This document shows positions 1 to 14,000 of a DNA stretch of 64,000 nucleotides, piece by piece. The notes beneath the pieces are model-generated. The model had not been told where the DNA came from and did not search any database. It was given only the letters and a program-made list of their open reading frames with translations. The position numbers and the translations under genes are program-made. Source of the stretch: Viola odorata (Eukaryota > Streptophyta > Magnoliopsida > Malpighiales > Violaceae); NCBI GenBank assembly GCA_963691705.1, contig OY829546.1:2366001-2430000 (forward strand). The letters are read 5' to 3'. Position 1 is the stretch's first letter, and each line of letters opens with the position of its first letter.

Positions 1-3000
1 TCTATATTAGGAGACAGACCAACATGTTTTTGAGGAATGCTATACACAAAGGGTATCTGATTTTGCATCATGGTTGGCCAAAGATGATTTGCTTCTCTAC
101 TCTGCTGTGAAATATTCTGGCATGTATTGCACAGTCCTGAGGCATGCAAACTGTTATGAGAGGATCCTTTCCCCACCAAATCTCCAAACCATTTGCAATT
201 TTGGGATCCATTTTGCCCGCTAGAGCTGGGAAGAGAATAACGGACTCCAATTGGTGGCTTCTCTTGAGGCTGAAGAAATGCCCCAAATCCAGCAGGAGTA
301 GTAGTTCTATCCATGTGCCCCAAATTCAACTGGTTTTGGTCAGCTTGAGCGAAGTAATCAACTGATTTCTGTTTGGGGAGCCCCACATTTCCACCCCACT
401 GCATCATTCCATTTATAGACTGAGAGTTTTGCTTATGCACAGTTTCCTCCTGAAATAAGTTCAGCTCTCCATGCCCATACAATTTACGGGAATCCATTGT
501 CTGACCACTTTTTTTATAAGTTACTTCTGACCAACGCTTATCATTCTCAGCATCAGGAAGACATCTCTCATATTGATTCTTTGCCATGAGCTCAACAATT
601 TCCATAGGGATGTCATCTGAAGCTCCCTGCTCACCCACCTTACCAACTCTTTGGTCCACACTTTTCCTTGTAATTGTTAAGGGTTCAATGGTTGTTTTGC
701 TGGTGCTTGCACTACATATATGCTGGAATAATGAAAAACTATTAGCCCCAAATGATACAAACTATGGAGCACTCATTTTAATTAACAATGGAACAGCCTA
801 ATTTCATTCTATACATCAGCCAATAACCGTGCTTCCATGAGACTGCTATGTTGTAACACTTAAGCAACAGCTAGATGTATTGTTTTTCCCTAAATAAGAA
901 TATAATGGGGTTAAAATGACGAGAGAGAAGTATCACCATTTTGGAAACCCGAATTTAACTTGAAACACACCAAATTTCACACACTCAAAAAGAGGGGGGA
1001 AAAAGAGAGGCCTTTGCCTCATTGTTGTCCCACTGAAATGACTTTTTGGGATGGTAATTTTTTAATACTAAGCAATGCACAATAGCCTGCAATTGTACAT
1101 CTTATCAATGATGAATTCGCACCTCATGCTGCACCATTATGTAAAGGCTAGTGATGCACTAAAAGGACAGCAAAATATTAGATTCAGATGGGCACCAAAA
1201 ACCAGACATCAAGATGCTAAAACAAAGCACGATGGTTGAGCTTAGTTATCAGGCAAATTCAGAATGAAAACCATGCATGAGCTGATTTGACTAATGGCCA
1301 TGCAACAGAAATAAGTAGGAGTAAATAGCAACAGAAGAGAAACTGATGAAATCAGCTAACATATGCACCCCCTTCCCCAACGCCCCCAGACAAAAATTAG
1401 AGAAGAAAAAACAAAAGCCATACCTTTGGCTGCATAAGAGGATAACTCCTGCTTTCAACCTGAGAGTGGTGGTTCTGCTTATCATTAAGTAAGTGCATTT
1501 TATTTGTGGACCTCTTACCATTCTGCTCATTGTTCAAGCCTTTGGCAAAAAGTTCATTCATTGCAGATTTAGAGGCAAAACTGAAATTTCCATTATACTT
1601 GGCTTCTGCAGCTCTCCTTGTGACCAGTTCTTCTTCAGGCTCTTGATAATTCAATAAATAATTTTTCCTGTTTCCAACTTGAGAAACACAATTACCTTCA
1701 TATCTTTGTGCAGCTGAGTAGCTGTTAAGCGAAAGATTTAGCACATTTTTGTGGGGTGCATCTTGTAACCGTTTATAAGTAGTTCTTTTATTACTCATCT
1801 CACCATGTAAACCTTTCCTTAAAAATGAATCTTGGGCCATTTTAGAGGTAAAATTGATATTCCCAGCATACCTTGAGTCTGAGGTGTTCCTCATAACCTG
1901 CTCACTGGGGGGGGCCTCTTGCCAATTCAACAAAGAACTTCTCTTGTCAAGAGGAGGAGCATAAGCATCATTGTATCCTTGTGTGGTATTATAGCAGTTA
2001 AGTGACAGATTTAGCCTGCTTTCCTGGGTTGCATCTTGTGCTGCATGAAATGGAGCAGTTAGAGATCCAGTTTGCATCATTTGTGCATTCTTCCCCATCA
2101 TTGGACATTCCCTCATGACGGCATGATTCCAAGAAATTGGAGAATCACGATCATCAAATTGAAGCATCTTTCCCTTGGAAGCTCCCTTCTCAATCCTTTG
2201 ATCGGACAAAGGGAAAAGTTCTATCTCTGTGCACGTAGCTGCATCCTGCACTGGGTTGACTGAAACATCACCAGTAGCATTGCCCTTAGACCAGTCTCCA
2301 ATTCCGTCCTTAATTTCATTTGGCACATTTTCTTGTGATGATGAAGAAAAGCTTTCATCAAAAATCAAGACCCTTTTATTTTTTTTCTTCCCTGTACTAG
2401 GACTCCTCTCACTCTTATGTTTGATCCAATTCAAACCAGCTAGTAAATCCTTTCTTGCACATGCATCTTCTGTTTTAGAACCAGCAATTGCATCAGTGGT
2501 CGCAGCATCTCTCTTTAAGGCCCTAACTTCTTTGCACACCTTACTGGGAGAGCTCATCTCCGGTGGTCTCCAGTTTTCATCCTGAAGCAATTTCCTTTTT
2601 TTATTTTGTAGCAGACTCCTTCTTAGTTTTCTTTGGATAGACACCTCACCTTGAGAAAGAGTAATCTCATCAACTGCTGCTGATGCATGGGGAACAATAG
2701 CATTGGACCAGGAATCCTCAGTCCTAACGTTGTCAGCATCTCCACCTCCATTTCCATCCAACAGCTCAGTTAGAAGGCGTACCTTTCTAGCTTTTCTGCG
2801 AGGCACAGGACTTGAATTTTCATGACTGGCCTCTTCTTTGCTTCCAGCCATGCTATCATCACTTTTGTATGAAGACTGATCAGGCTCATCTAATTCAACA
2901 GAGGGATGCCCAGTTGCATGACCATTGTCAGCATTAAGCATATCATCAACATTACCAGCTTCCCCAAATGCGCTGCAACCTACTGTCTTTGTGTTTTGAA

Positions 3001-4477
3001 TCTTTTGATCATCCATTGAAATTTTATTTCCAGTTTCACTACTTTTAGTAGCACTCTTGACCATGCAGTTGACGTCTCCGGCATAATCAGCATTGGCAAC
3101 TTCATGATGTACATATCCTGGCTCACATGGGTCAACACGTCCACTAGCCTTTGACTTGAAAGCTGCTGTTGAAGAAAATGGAAGCCTAATCAATAACAAA
3201 GAGAATACAGAAGCACAAGAGCAAGCACTCTCTATTGTGCAGCTCAGAAAATTGACCTGTCTGATCATCTGCTTGATCTGTCATCTGCAACTGGCTTGAA
3301 GTAGCTTGTGGGGTGACATGATTCAATCTAGGATTACCCTTTTTCAAGTTGTCTTCTGAACCCATACTATGCTCTGGATGAAAAATGATAAATAGTTTAA
3401 TAAGCTAAAATATTATACAGTACCTTAGGTTGCACTGAAATATGCATACCTTTTATGGGAAGATTTGCAGCCTCAGATTTCTTTTTTCTCTTATCAGTGC
3501 ATGACAAAGGAGGACATACAGCAGGATTATTCAAATGACAAGAAGCATTAGTAACGAATTTCCTTCCATCACAAATGCCTTCCTTTGGAGCATGCTGGAA
3601 ATTAGATTGCAACATTATAGCATCACCGTGATTTGGGGAACGGGGGCAAATGCCACTGGATGTGTATTCAGCAGCACAAGATTTACGGACAGCTCCATAA
3701 CCACTAGCAGTTGCTTTGGCACCATTCTCCAGTAGACAGTTGTCGCAGCGCCAAAATCTGAATTTTGGAGCAAGTAAAGGTGGAAGTATACATGTTTTGT
3801 TCTCAGTATCCCCATCTGATGCAAATGGACAACACCTCTTCCAGTCCTTTGTGCGAATTTCAGATACATATCCACTGCAGAAAAGGCAAAGTTAATCAGT
3901 ACAGAAATGAAGAACACTGTGATTGAGCAACATTAGTAGTTGTATTTTCACCATTCATTACAAGGTCTAACACGGATTCTACTGTTTAGACCTCAATGGC
4001 AGTATCTTTTAATTCTAAGAAACAAAACATGTACATATATACATATTGAACTAAAGCATGAGATTTCTTATCTATATAACAATAGAGCAGAAACTCACTC
4101 AATAAAACTGTAAGGAAGTAAACTAAGAGAACCAAGTAAAAACAAGTTATGAACAAATTAGAAATGACGCGACTAAATAATCATGCAAGCTCTACTATCA
4201 TTGGTTACTAAATCCTGATACGTACTTAACAAATGTGTTGTGTTAACTCTCCCCCTAATGTACCTACATATTGGTGAATTCCACAAGTTACCAAGTACTT
4301 CAAAGCAGGCAGCACCTACCGTATAGAAAAATGATCGCACTTCTCCTCAGTCTTTCCATCAGCATCGATGAGATCTATAGATATCGAGTCAATCTTAATA
4401 TCTGATTCAATGGGCTTGGCTGCAAGAACAGAATCAACGCCATGATGACTCCTCTCCACTACCAAACTTCTCTCCAT
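1..4477 (-). CDS. EMF1: EMBRYONIC FLOWER 1 (EMF1) homologue, 3' end beyond the window
   Basis: Plant-specific Polycomb-associated protein that helps keep H3K27me3-marked genes such as floral regulators silent in the nucleus. Coding exons read on the minus strand are 4477-4320, 3874-3450, 3373-3257, 3165-1424 and 722 to the window edge; all junctions are GT-AG and in frame, giving about 1,054 codons so far. An in-frame TGA directly precedes the ATG, which fixes the start. Recognised EMF1 blocks: N-terminal KIDSISIDL and KCDHFSIRGY (about residues 28-54), the cysteine-rich FRFWRCDNC block, the basic RRKARKVRLLTELL block (near residue 355), and in the last exon IPMEIVELMAKNQYERCLPD followed by a CNTCQ region. 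Most of the middle is low-complexity and polar, as in the family. The final part of the protein (about 200 residues in Arabidopsis) lies outside. The acceptor at 3165 is a CAGCAG tandem, so one residue may vary. Confidence 0.95.
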
Positions 4478-5650
4478 TCATAAGCAACCAAATTCGGCCC
4501 TTTATAACAACAAACATCCCACATATTCAGACAACCAGATCAGTATTCATAAGTTACATTATTATCATATGCTAAACGCACAACATACTTCAGTTTAAAA
4601 CAATACAAACAACAGACAAACCAAATTCGTTAACTACTAATACTCCTAAACATAGTACAAAAAGCTTTAGAAAAGAAGTTCCCAATCCCAAACAGCCACT
4701 TTAGGGTACATTCATAATACTCCTTCCAAAGTTCACCGAAAATGAGCAAGGAAAGAAGCCGAAAATCCGTCATATCGAATGATTTATCACATAAAATAAC
4801 AGCATTTGACTAAATACAAACACTTAATATTCAAAAGCTAAACCTTGAAATCTAGGGTTTCCATGATGACAAAGATAAATCTGAAGTTCTCATGCATAAT
4901 CCAGCTTCACAGAAAATTTAATCAAGCACAGAATTGAATCAAATCCATTTTAATTGCATAACTGATTGAAACAAATAACCTCTTAATCCACACCAAAAAC
5001 TAGGGTTACAAAAATTGAAACCATTATCCAGACCAAAAAGTGAAGATCTTGATCTCACCAAAATATCGAACAGATGAAAAACAAACCCACCTCAAAGAGA
5101 AACCTCTTAAACCTCCAAGTTAATTATCATAACTCATGTGCACAAATCAATTTCCAGTCATGATAAAATTCAACACTAATGAACAGTCAAAACACTTTCC
5201 ACCACCTCAAAAAAAAAAATAATACAAAACGAAATAACCACATGAATTATCAAAAGTAAAAACAAATTCACACCCTTAACAAATCTGGAACCAAAAGAAA
5301 CCAAAAAATGACCAAACTGCACGTACCATACACAGTGAAATGACAGAAATGACACTACCAAACCAGCTGAACCTCAGCTAAACCTCATCCACACAAGAAC
5401 AAAAAAAAAACACCAAAAACCAAACACGCCCAAATTAAAAAACAGGCTAATTGGAGTCAAAGTTCATACCTTTACCTCACTTGACCATCAAAGATTCAAA
5501 CTTTACATCAACTCAGCCTTCATCCTCCACGGCCGGCCACAAAAATGGTATCACCAGAAAGAGACTTTGATGGCAAACATGTAAATACAGCTCATGAGCA
5601 GAGATTGAGACCCAGCTGGCTATGATTAGAGTGCGAAGTTTCCATAAACC
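4478..5650 (-). other. EMF1 5' leader with probable leader intron
   Basis: Noncoding in all frames. A plausible leader exon runs from about 5640 to about 5475, ending at a donor-like site (GTGAG/GTAAAG, with GTATGAAC just downstream). A plausible acceptor (TTATAAAG) lies about 30 bases before the ATG. The leader carries short upstream ORFs. The intron is inferred from these sites only. Confidence 0.5.
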
Positions 5651-6290
5651 CTAGATGGAGAAAGAGAGATGGAAGAGAGAAAAAGAGAGAGGTTTTCGAT
5701 TCTTTAGGAAGAAAGGAGAGAGAGAAGAAATAAGAAAGAAATAGTAAGAGAGAGAAAGAGTGAGTGTGGTGTTTTTATCTTTTGTCCTTGAAAGCAGCTT
5801 TTGTTGTTGTTGTAATAAAATAAAATAAAAAAACAACAGCAGCAACAAATAATAATAATACTATCCATTAACTCAAGTGCCCATCCTCATGTCTATGCCC
5901 ATGCCATGTCATGTCATGGTATGTGTTATGTATGCACGACAGCCAATTAGGTGGTGACACGTGGAGGAGCGGTGCGGTTCTTATCACTGTCCATTACGGT
6001 TGCGGAAAACCCTAGATGTGTGTTTTGTTGTCGCGTTGGTTACACGCGAGGGACTAAAATAGTCGTTGTCATGTGGAGCGGAGGAAGGGATCAAAGATGC
6101 CTTTTGCACATAAATGGGTCCGGATTGGTGCGTGTGGTAGACTCGCGGCAGTGGAGAGTTGGAGTTGAAATTGGGATAAGAAAACCCTAAGGGGCAATTT
6201 TTTTTAGGGATAGGTAACCCTAGGCCATTGTGTGTTGGTGGGAAGGTACAAAAACAATAATAAATATCCTAACCCTAAATGGGTTAGTAA
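5646..6290 (-). promoter_or_regulatory. EMF1 upstream region: GA repeats plus telobox cluster
   Basis: About 5650-5765 is a long GA-repeat tract on the plus strand, that is CT-rich in the sense of EMF1. Exact AAACCCTA teloboxes lie at 5646-5653, 6007-6014 and 6182-6189. Shorter AACCCTA variants lie near 6216 and 6271. In Arabidopsis, teloboxes and GA repeats are the two motif classes reported at Polycomb response elements, so self-regulation of this Polycomb gene is possible. The motifs are seen; the function is inferred. Confidence 0.4.
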
Positions 6291-9200
6291 TTAAAGATCA
6301 TGTGGTCACAATGTGAGACTGCCAATCTTATGAAGACGAGGATAGGAATAACCCTATTCCCAAAACTTTCCACACTCTTTAACCTTCGGTCTGTTGTTTT
6401 TTTTTATCGTTGATCTAACGATCAAAATTGTTTATAATAAATTCTATTATGCTATAGTAAAAAACAGTTTTGGAAAAAGAGAGGAAGTAATCCTAACAAA
6501 TTATGACTAACTAGCTTTTATGTAAACAATATTGTATACCTCATCATTTAATTAGAAATGGAAATCAAAGATGTTACGATTAGCGAATTGATACATGGTT
6601 GGTATGAGTGCGGTCTAGAAATTCTATCTTTTCACAAATTTTACATAAATATAAAGTAATTATTCTTTCTTTCTTTTCTTTTTTATAAAAGAAAGCATCT
6701 TTGTTGTCTAAAATTCTTCTTCGTTTTTTCAGAAACTTATCACTTGTACTTGTCAACAACATAAAGAAAGAAATAGAAAGAGAGAGAGAAGTACGTACAT
6801 ATCAATTAATTAAGGCTTTCAATGTAAATCTAGAAATCTATATATGTATAATAGAATGGAAGAAGGAATAAGTTAAAAATTGTCAAATGAATTTGTACCC
6901 TTGTTTTCATGCTCAAGATTTGTGAGACATTACCACCACATTGCCTGCTGGGTTCTATAGGCAAGAACAAGGGCTTTTGTTCCATGTAAACTTGTTTAGA
7001 TTAGCACACGATCCCGATCATTTTTGTTATTTATCATCCGTCGACCGTCGTATGTATATGCATATAGATGTATTAATCTGTGTATGGCAAGTAGCAACCA
7101 CGTGTGTTACATGCATGTAATTGTTTGGGACGCAAATATTATACGTGTGTGTGTGCGGGAGAAAGGTTACAAGTTCTATACTTGCTGCGCACACCTTTTA
7201 ATTCATTTACTAGTACTATTTATTCTCTCTTTAGAATGAAGAGTATCATTTGTTTAATTTGTACGTATAACATTTTGTTTTGTACATTAAAACATGCTTC
7301 AAGTTCAAGATTATATAATCGTGGAATAGAAAAAATTATATTACGAGAGTTACTATTTTAACGATTATTCTCGAACGGGAATCAAGTGGACAATGAAAAC
7401 ACCAACCTACAGAAGTAGAAATTTGGCATATTGAAGTAGCGATGAAAAAGACATTTGTTTTCCATTTATACTCACAAGTGAGAAAACATCATGAGGAAAA
7501 TTCATTGCTGTTTGTAATACTCCATTAAAGAGAAAGAGAGAGAGAGAGAGATCCGTGCAGCATTGAGTAAGTCTAACTAACATGGAAATGCAAGCAAACA
7601 ACTTGCGCAGATAAAGAGAAAGAGAGAGAGAGCCGTGCACACAGCCATTGGTTTTCGTGTTGCAATTTTAAAATAAATTTTTTTTTACGCAAATCTTAAG
7701 AGAAAAGAAAAAAAAAAACATTTGGGTCCTCATCCTCAACCCTTTTTAGTTTTGTTTAATTATTTCATTACCAATACAAATTTTTTTCTTCTTGTTTTGA
7801 AAAGGATACCTCAACCCTCCTTATGAAAAAAAGGGCCCCTCCTCATATCATGATGAGATCAACCATGACCTAATTTTCTTTTCTTTTCGACAAATCAATT
7901 ATACGTTCGAATTGATTATTTTTTTAATTTTCGTAAAAATAATTTATGCAGTCATTTTTTAGAAAAAAGAGGGATTACAACGGAGTAAAGCCCAAATAAT
8001 ATGTTACGAACCGAAAAAACAATGACTAATGTCCTCTCCTCATTTTTCTCAAAACAATACTATATAGTCAATAAACTCACAAGTTGAATTCTTAAACTAA
8101 ACCAGGATCAATTAGAGGAAATCTTATAATCATGTGAACGTGTAGGTCATCTGACAGATTTAAAGTTTGTTAATTAGAAATCATGACAACATATATACGT
8201 GAAATGCGAACTTTTTCAGGGTTTATATTTGTGATGAGATTGAAATTGTATCATTATATGGAAGTATTAAATTAAGACAAATCCATTACCACATTAAATT
8301 AATGAGGTTAATTGAAAGGTACATTTAAGTATAAGTTGTTGTCTTAAACAAATTTTGAGCCGCAGAAGTTTGATTTAAAAAGGCAATTGCTTCACTCATC
8401 ATTTAGCATTGTGGTTGGAGTTCCCACCCAAATGACGTGACATCTTTTGGTATTTCCACGACCTAGTTTTTTACCATTTCTAAATTCCTAATTTACTTTC
8501 TAAAAACACGCTCATAGTCGAATAAGAACAAATTAATATTTTTTATTAATATAGCCAAAACTTCTAATATTTTTTTATGAAAAAGAAAAGAATATATTTA
8601 ACAAAAGAAAGAAAAATATATATATATATATATGTTTTTGTAGACCAGATGTATGTACAAGATTTGGACACGTAAGGGGGAAATGATATTCCTTTTGAAA
8701 ATTATATAAGGACCTGCAGTTTCTTAGCACTAATTTTGGATGCTACCTTGCTTTTTAGAAGATGCTGGCGTAAAGATAGGTCCCTCTTGCCAGGTTTTAT
8801 TTTGGATATATATATCATTAATTCTCTTTTCTTTTTCTTTATTGATTATTTTGCTTATAAAATTTATTTTTAATGAAGAAGACAAGAGTAATTAAAAAAA
8901 TAAAACAAGATAGGAAGAAGAAGACAGTAGAATGTATTTTTAGCGTTGCAAAAATGCTGTGCGACTGTAGCATGCCCCAAACTGGTAGTATGTGTTGCTG
9001 AAATCCTTTAATAGCCCATTCATTTGTCGCTGTCACAGCACAAAATTAAATAAATACCAGCATTTTGATCAGAACCGTGCATCACGAACCATCCATCGAC
9101 TTGGTTCCTGAACCTCGACCAAAAAAGAGAGAGTCCGTTCTTGAAACCGTGCAATCAAGAAATTTATGATTTTCTTGGTTTTTTTGTGTTGTTTGAGACG

Positions 9201-10600
9201 ATGCTTTCCTTGATTTATGATTTGCTAGTATTTCTAATTTTTTTATAACCATCGATGGTTAAAACTTAAAAGAAACGATTATGACAAATATCAATATTTT
9301 GAGCTGGAGACATATAGACGAAAGCGATATTTGAATTTGAGTCTAAATTTTATAGTAATTTTACTACAAATAAGACAATTAATGAGTTGCATGTCCATTG
9401 ACTTGTAATTTCTTAGTTGTTAAACTTAAACCCTAGTTTAGTGATTTGAGAAATAAGTTTTGGCCACCATATGTCTTCATACTTTTAGATTAAAATGACT
9501 AAAGTCATCTATAAGATTTATTTTTGTTTAGACGGATGAGATTAAGTCATTCTAATCTGAATAGTCTGACTAAAAATTTTAAACCCTCCTTTTATTCTAG
9601 TTTCCACATCAAGATAAACGTCAAAAAATTAGAATAGCTGGATGACATCTCATAATTTCAAAATAATACTGTCCTGTCACAAAGCATAATTTGTTCCTTC
9701 ACAGCTGAGCGATGCGGGACATTGTCGAAAACCACTTCTTGCCTTCTTGGTGTACAGCAGTAAAGTGATCTATCGATCATCAGCACTATTATCTATTATG
9801 GTTGCGAATTGGAATGGCCCAAATGGTATATAATGATCGATCAGCTGTTAATTACACCTAAAAAAACAGGAAAAATGAATAAATATGGGATATGGTGTGA
9901 AGAAAAGAGAAGAATCATGCAGAAGAAAGAAGGACGTTTAGCAGAAGCAGAAAAGGAAAAGAACAGCTGACACAAACTGCAACAACCGACACATGCAACA
10001 GTCAATAGCAATACCATTACCACCACTACTAAGTCACTAACACCATTTCATTCATCACTTCCATCGTGTCCTGTGTCTCTCCTGTTTCTTCTCTTCTGAG
10101 AGAGAAATTAGTAGAAATAGAGAGTCCTTTTCAAACAATTCTTTTTCTTTTTCTTTTTTTGAGTACAAAAGATTAATTACTGCGAATTAATCTGATATGC
10201 AGTTGGGTTTAATGTTTAGCTATACAGATAGATTAGATCCACTGATGAAACCGATGTGTTTAAATTAAACCGGATTGTTTTAGTATTATTAATTTTACAC
10301 CCAATCACAAATGAAAAAACCTTATATTATCCCCTTTTTAACAAATGAAATGAAAAGTTAGGGTTCGTAAAAAATCTCACAATTTTTTAAATTTATATAT
10401 ACAATTCTGAATATACAGAATAAAACCTATAAAAAATGATATTTATTCAACTCAGTTTTTCTTTTTCTTTTTTAAAATGTTTCAAAGTTCAGCACTTATT
10501 ACTAGTTTAAAAATATGGGTCCCATCTCCTTTAAAGCGAGCCCACATGAATTCATAAAAAACTTTACTTTCTAGCATCACTGTCACCGCACTTTCAAATT
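6291..10600. other. Gene-free AT-rich spacer
   Basis: No convincing coding region, RNA gene or complete mobile element was recognised. It contains homopurine/homopyrimidine runs, GA microsatellites near 7533-7551 and 7617-7632, and a TA run at 8615-8632. Open frames here are short and have no recognisable motif. Confidence 0.6.
8615..8632. repeat. (TA)n microsatellite
   Basis: Nine uninterrupted AT dinucleotides in AT-rich spacer. Confidence 0.9.
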
Positions 10601-10707
10601 TGGTCCGTCGATCAAAACCCTAAAGACAAGTCAAACCATAACAGAACCGTACACGTGTCCCGACACAGAACAAAAAACCGTTCCTTTCCCTTTCAGCTCC
10701 CCCATTA

Positions 10708-10715
10708 GCGCCAAA
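10708..10715 (-). promoter_or_regulatory. E2F-type site upstream of the CXC gene
   Basis: GCGCCAAA, the reverse complement of TTTGGCGC, matches the E2F consensus TTTSSCGC. It lies about 347 bases upstream of the CXC-gene ATG. A weaker TTTGGCGA lies near 10893. A CT microsatellite at about 10992-11008 sits in the probable 5' UTR. The E2F role is inferred from sequence only. Confidence 0.45.
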
Positions 10716-11054
10716 AAGTCCCTCACGCATCGACCAGGCCACCCGTGTTCAATTTCAATCCAACGCCCGATGACCATTCGTACAACTCCCACCCAATCTT
10801 AACCGTCCACATCAAACTTTCAAGCTCATCCGTCCGATCCCTCATCACCCTCATCTCATCGTCGAATTATGATAAAATTAAAATTTCAAAATTTGGCGAG
10901 GGAGGAATGAGATAAAAATTAAAAACCCTTTCTTCTCCAAGTACTAATCTCGCACCTCCTCAGCTGCTGCTGCTCATCATCTCCAAAACGACTCTCTCTC
11001 TCTCTCTCCTTCCATTGCACGTTGTTTTGGCCGTTTATTTCTTTAATTTTGTTG

Positions 11055-14000
11055 ATGGAGCAAAATGAGACAGCCGTCACCGATTTGGCGCCGAAGAAAA
11101 TCGCGCGGCAAAAGCTAGATTTCTTTGCGGCGTCGCCGAACGGGCAGCCGCAATTGCAGTTGCATGTACCGTCTTCGCAAACGCCGCAGCCGCAAATACA
11201 AGTTCAGCCGGTGGTGCATCGTATTCCGCATCCTGTGCGTAAGCTTCCTCTGCCGCCAATGCCGCAATCGTAAGTTTTTGTTGAATGCTCATCTTTTCCT
11301 GTTTTTTTTTTTGTTTTTTTTTTGGGTAATTTGAAGTTTCGATTATGAATGTTGATGGTAATGAGTTTTTTGGTAATTTATCGCAAACGCTGGGTACTGA
11401 TGAGATCTATCAATTGACTTGTTTTGCATGTTGGTTAGTAAGCAAGAGTCGCCTGGATCTCGGCTGAAGTGTAATTTGGAGGTAAAAGATGGCACACCTA
11501 AGAAAGGCAAACAATGTAACTGCAGGAATTCACGGTGCTTGAAACTGTAATTCCCTAATCTGTCTCGTATCAATTTTCAAGTTGAAGATTGGTTCACCTT
11601 TGATTTAATGCGAATGATCTTTATTTCCAAGACTAATGTGGAAAAATGTGTCCAATTCCTAGGTACTGTGAGTGTTTTGCTTCCGGATCTTATTGTAATG
11701 GTTGCAATTGCGTAAACTGCTACAATAATGTTGAAAACGAGAAGTTTCGACAAGATGCTATTAGGGCAACTTTAGAACGTAATCCAAATGCCTTTAGACC
11801 AAAGATCGCTAGCAGTCCTCATGGATCTCGGGACGCAAGGGTATGGATTCCTGTATTTGGAGTTTGGAGTAAATGATTTCCTACTTTTGGATTTGATAAA
11901 ACAGTGACCTTTTGTTGCTTTGAAAAGGTTAAGCTATTCAACTTCAAAGACTCTTAAATGATGTAGAAAAAAAACCTTTTATCTAATTCTATTTATGTAT
12001 TTGACGTGAATCTCTATCTTTGGATGGACTTGAGTTATGATGATGATTTTAGGTTGAGTGTTATCAGCAGGGATTAGTGTAATGACATGGATGATTTTTA
12101 TAGATGTCTTGTTTTTTTTCCTTTTTAGACTGTTTTATCTTAAAGTGAGGTTCTTATTGAAAGCAATGTTGCGTCATACAATGAGGAAAGGCTGGACTGG
12201 TGGGATGGGGGAAGATGTATTGATTCCTTGTGGGGAATGAATCTGATAATTTCTTTTGAGAAGTAAATTTTTATTTGTCAAGCATACTACCTGTTGTCCC
12301 TGCAACTTCATGCATTTTAAACTTTGGGAAAAATAAATCCAGGAAGACCCAAGGGAAGCTCAGATGCTTGGAAGGCATAATAAAGGATGTAACTGCAAGA
12401 AATCAGGGTGCCTCAAGAAGTATTGTGAGTGCTTCCAAGCCAATATTTTATGCTCTGAGAATTGCAAATGCATGGAGTGCAAGAATTTTGAAGAAAGTGA
12501 AGAAAGAAAGGCTCTGTTTCATGGTGCTCTTAATGGTGTTTCCTACATTCATCAGGCGGCGAATGCAGCCATTAATGGAGCTGTTGGTTGTTCTGGCTTT
12601 GTGCCTCATCTGGCGTGCAAGAAGAGAAAAATTGAGGAAGTTTCAGACATGGCAACCAATTATCAATTCATATGCGATGTTGCTAAATCCCAACAGGTGT
12701 GTGTTTTGTTTCTCTCAACACTGTTCATATCTTCATCAATAGGCACAAAAGCCTTTCCTTAGTACTAGAGAAACTTCGGGGGGTGTGAACTTGATACTGT
12801 TGCTGGTTTGTTATTGTGTTTATGTATTTCCTCGGCCACATTCAACTGTAATTTTACGAAAATTTGCTTTCCAAGACTAACTGGGTTAATGGTCTAAACG
12901 ATCCCGAGAGGACGAAAATAACTCTATCATTTGATCTGCTCGATTAGGATTTTGGATGCAGATTTTGCATTATCATTTCCACTGCCTTAGTTTCTTGTCT
13001 TCTCATGTTAAAACTGCTTATGATTTTTTCCCTTCCACTTTCTTGATTGGAATCAGGACTATCATCTTAGGAATACTGCTGCCTCTTCCTCTCCATTATC
13101 CATTCCTGTGTCTCGTGCGACCAATGGAGCAGTGACGGGATCTTCCAAATTAACATATAGGTGAGTGTTTTGTTTCTCACGACACTGTTCATATCTTCAT
13201 GGAAACTTATTTTTCTTAATTCCATTGAAGAACTGATTAGTGTGCGCAATTGTTGAAGGTCCCCACTGGCAGGCATGTTCCAATTTCAGGATGTGATGGA
13301 GTTTTGCTCAATATTAGTTGTACTTTCCAGGGAAACAGCGAATGTGCTTGAAGGTTTTGGCAAAACTGTAGAAGTATACGGATTTTTGCATTTTGCATGG
13401 CATTCCAGTTTACACTGTGTAGTTATTCTGCATTGTGTAAATCAAATGAAGCATAAAAGCTTAATTTTCGCTCTTGCTCTAGGAAAGAAAACTGTATTCA
13501 GATGTTTCCACCCCTTATTTTCTAGTCTCAGAAGAACAAAATAACATAGTTTTCCCAAACTTTTGGGTACATGTTTAGGATAGGTTAGAGAATTCAAGTG
13601 AATTTCATCAAGTACTTCAGCTATCTGCATGTCTGTGCTATGTAAGCTATTTGCGTTGCTTTCATATGAGTTACTTCACAAGAGCTTAGTATTTGCAGGT
13701 AGACAAAGAGATGTAGATCAACAAGCTAAGAGAGAGAATAATGAAACTGCTGCTTCGCCCAAGCAAGAGGTGGGAGGTAGTCTAAAAGAACATGATACCA
13801 GGAAAACTGAGCATGACTCTCATTTAAATGGGATTGACGCAAAAAGAAACGAAAGCAACAATTGTGGAACTGTCGGAGATGAGATGGAAAATGGAAGGCC
13901 AGGATCTCCTGAAATTGATTTGATGTGTCATGAGCAAGAGATGATGTTCACTAAGGTAGAGTCACCAACTGGGTTGAAAAAAGTAATTCAAAGTAAAAGC

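Noticed and set aside
8615..8632. TA run as a possible TATA promoter
   Set aside because: No gene follows within a sensible distance; treated as a microsatellite.
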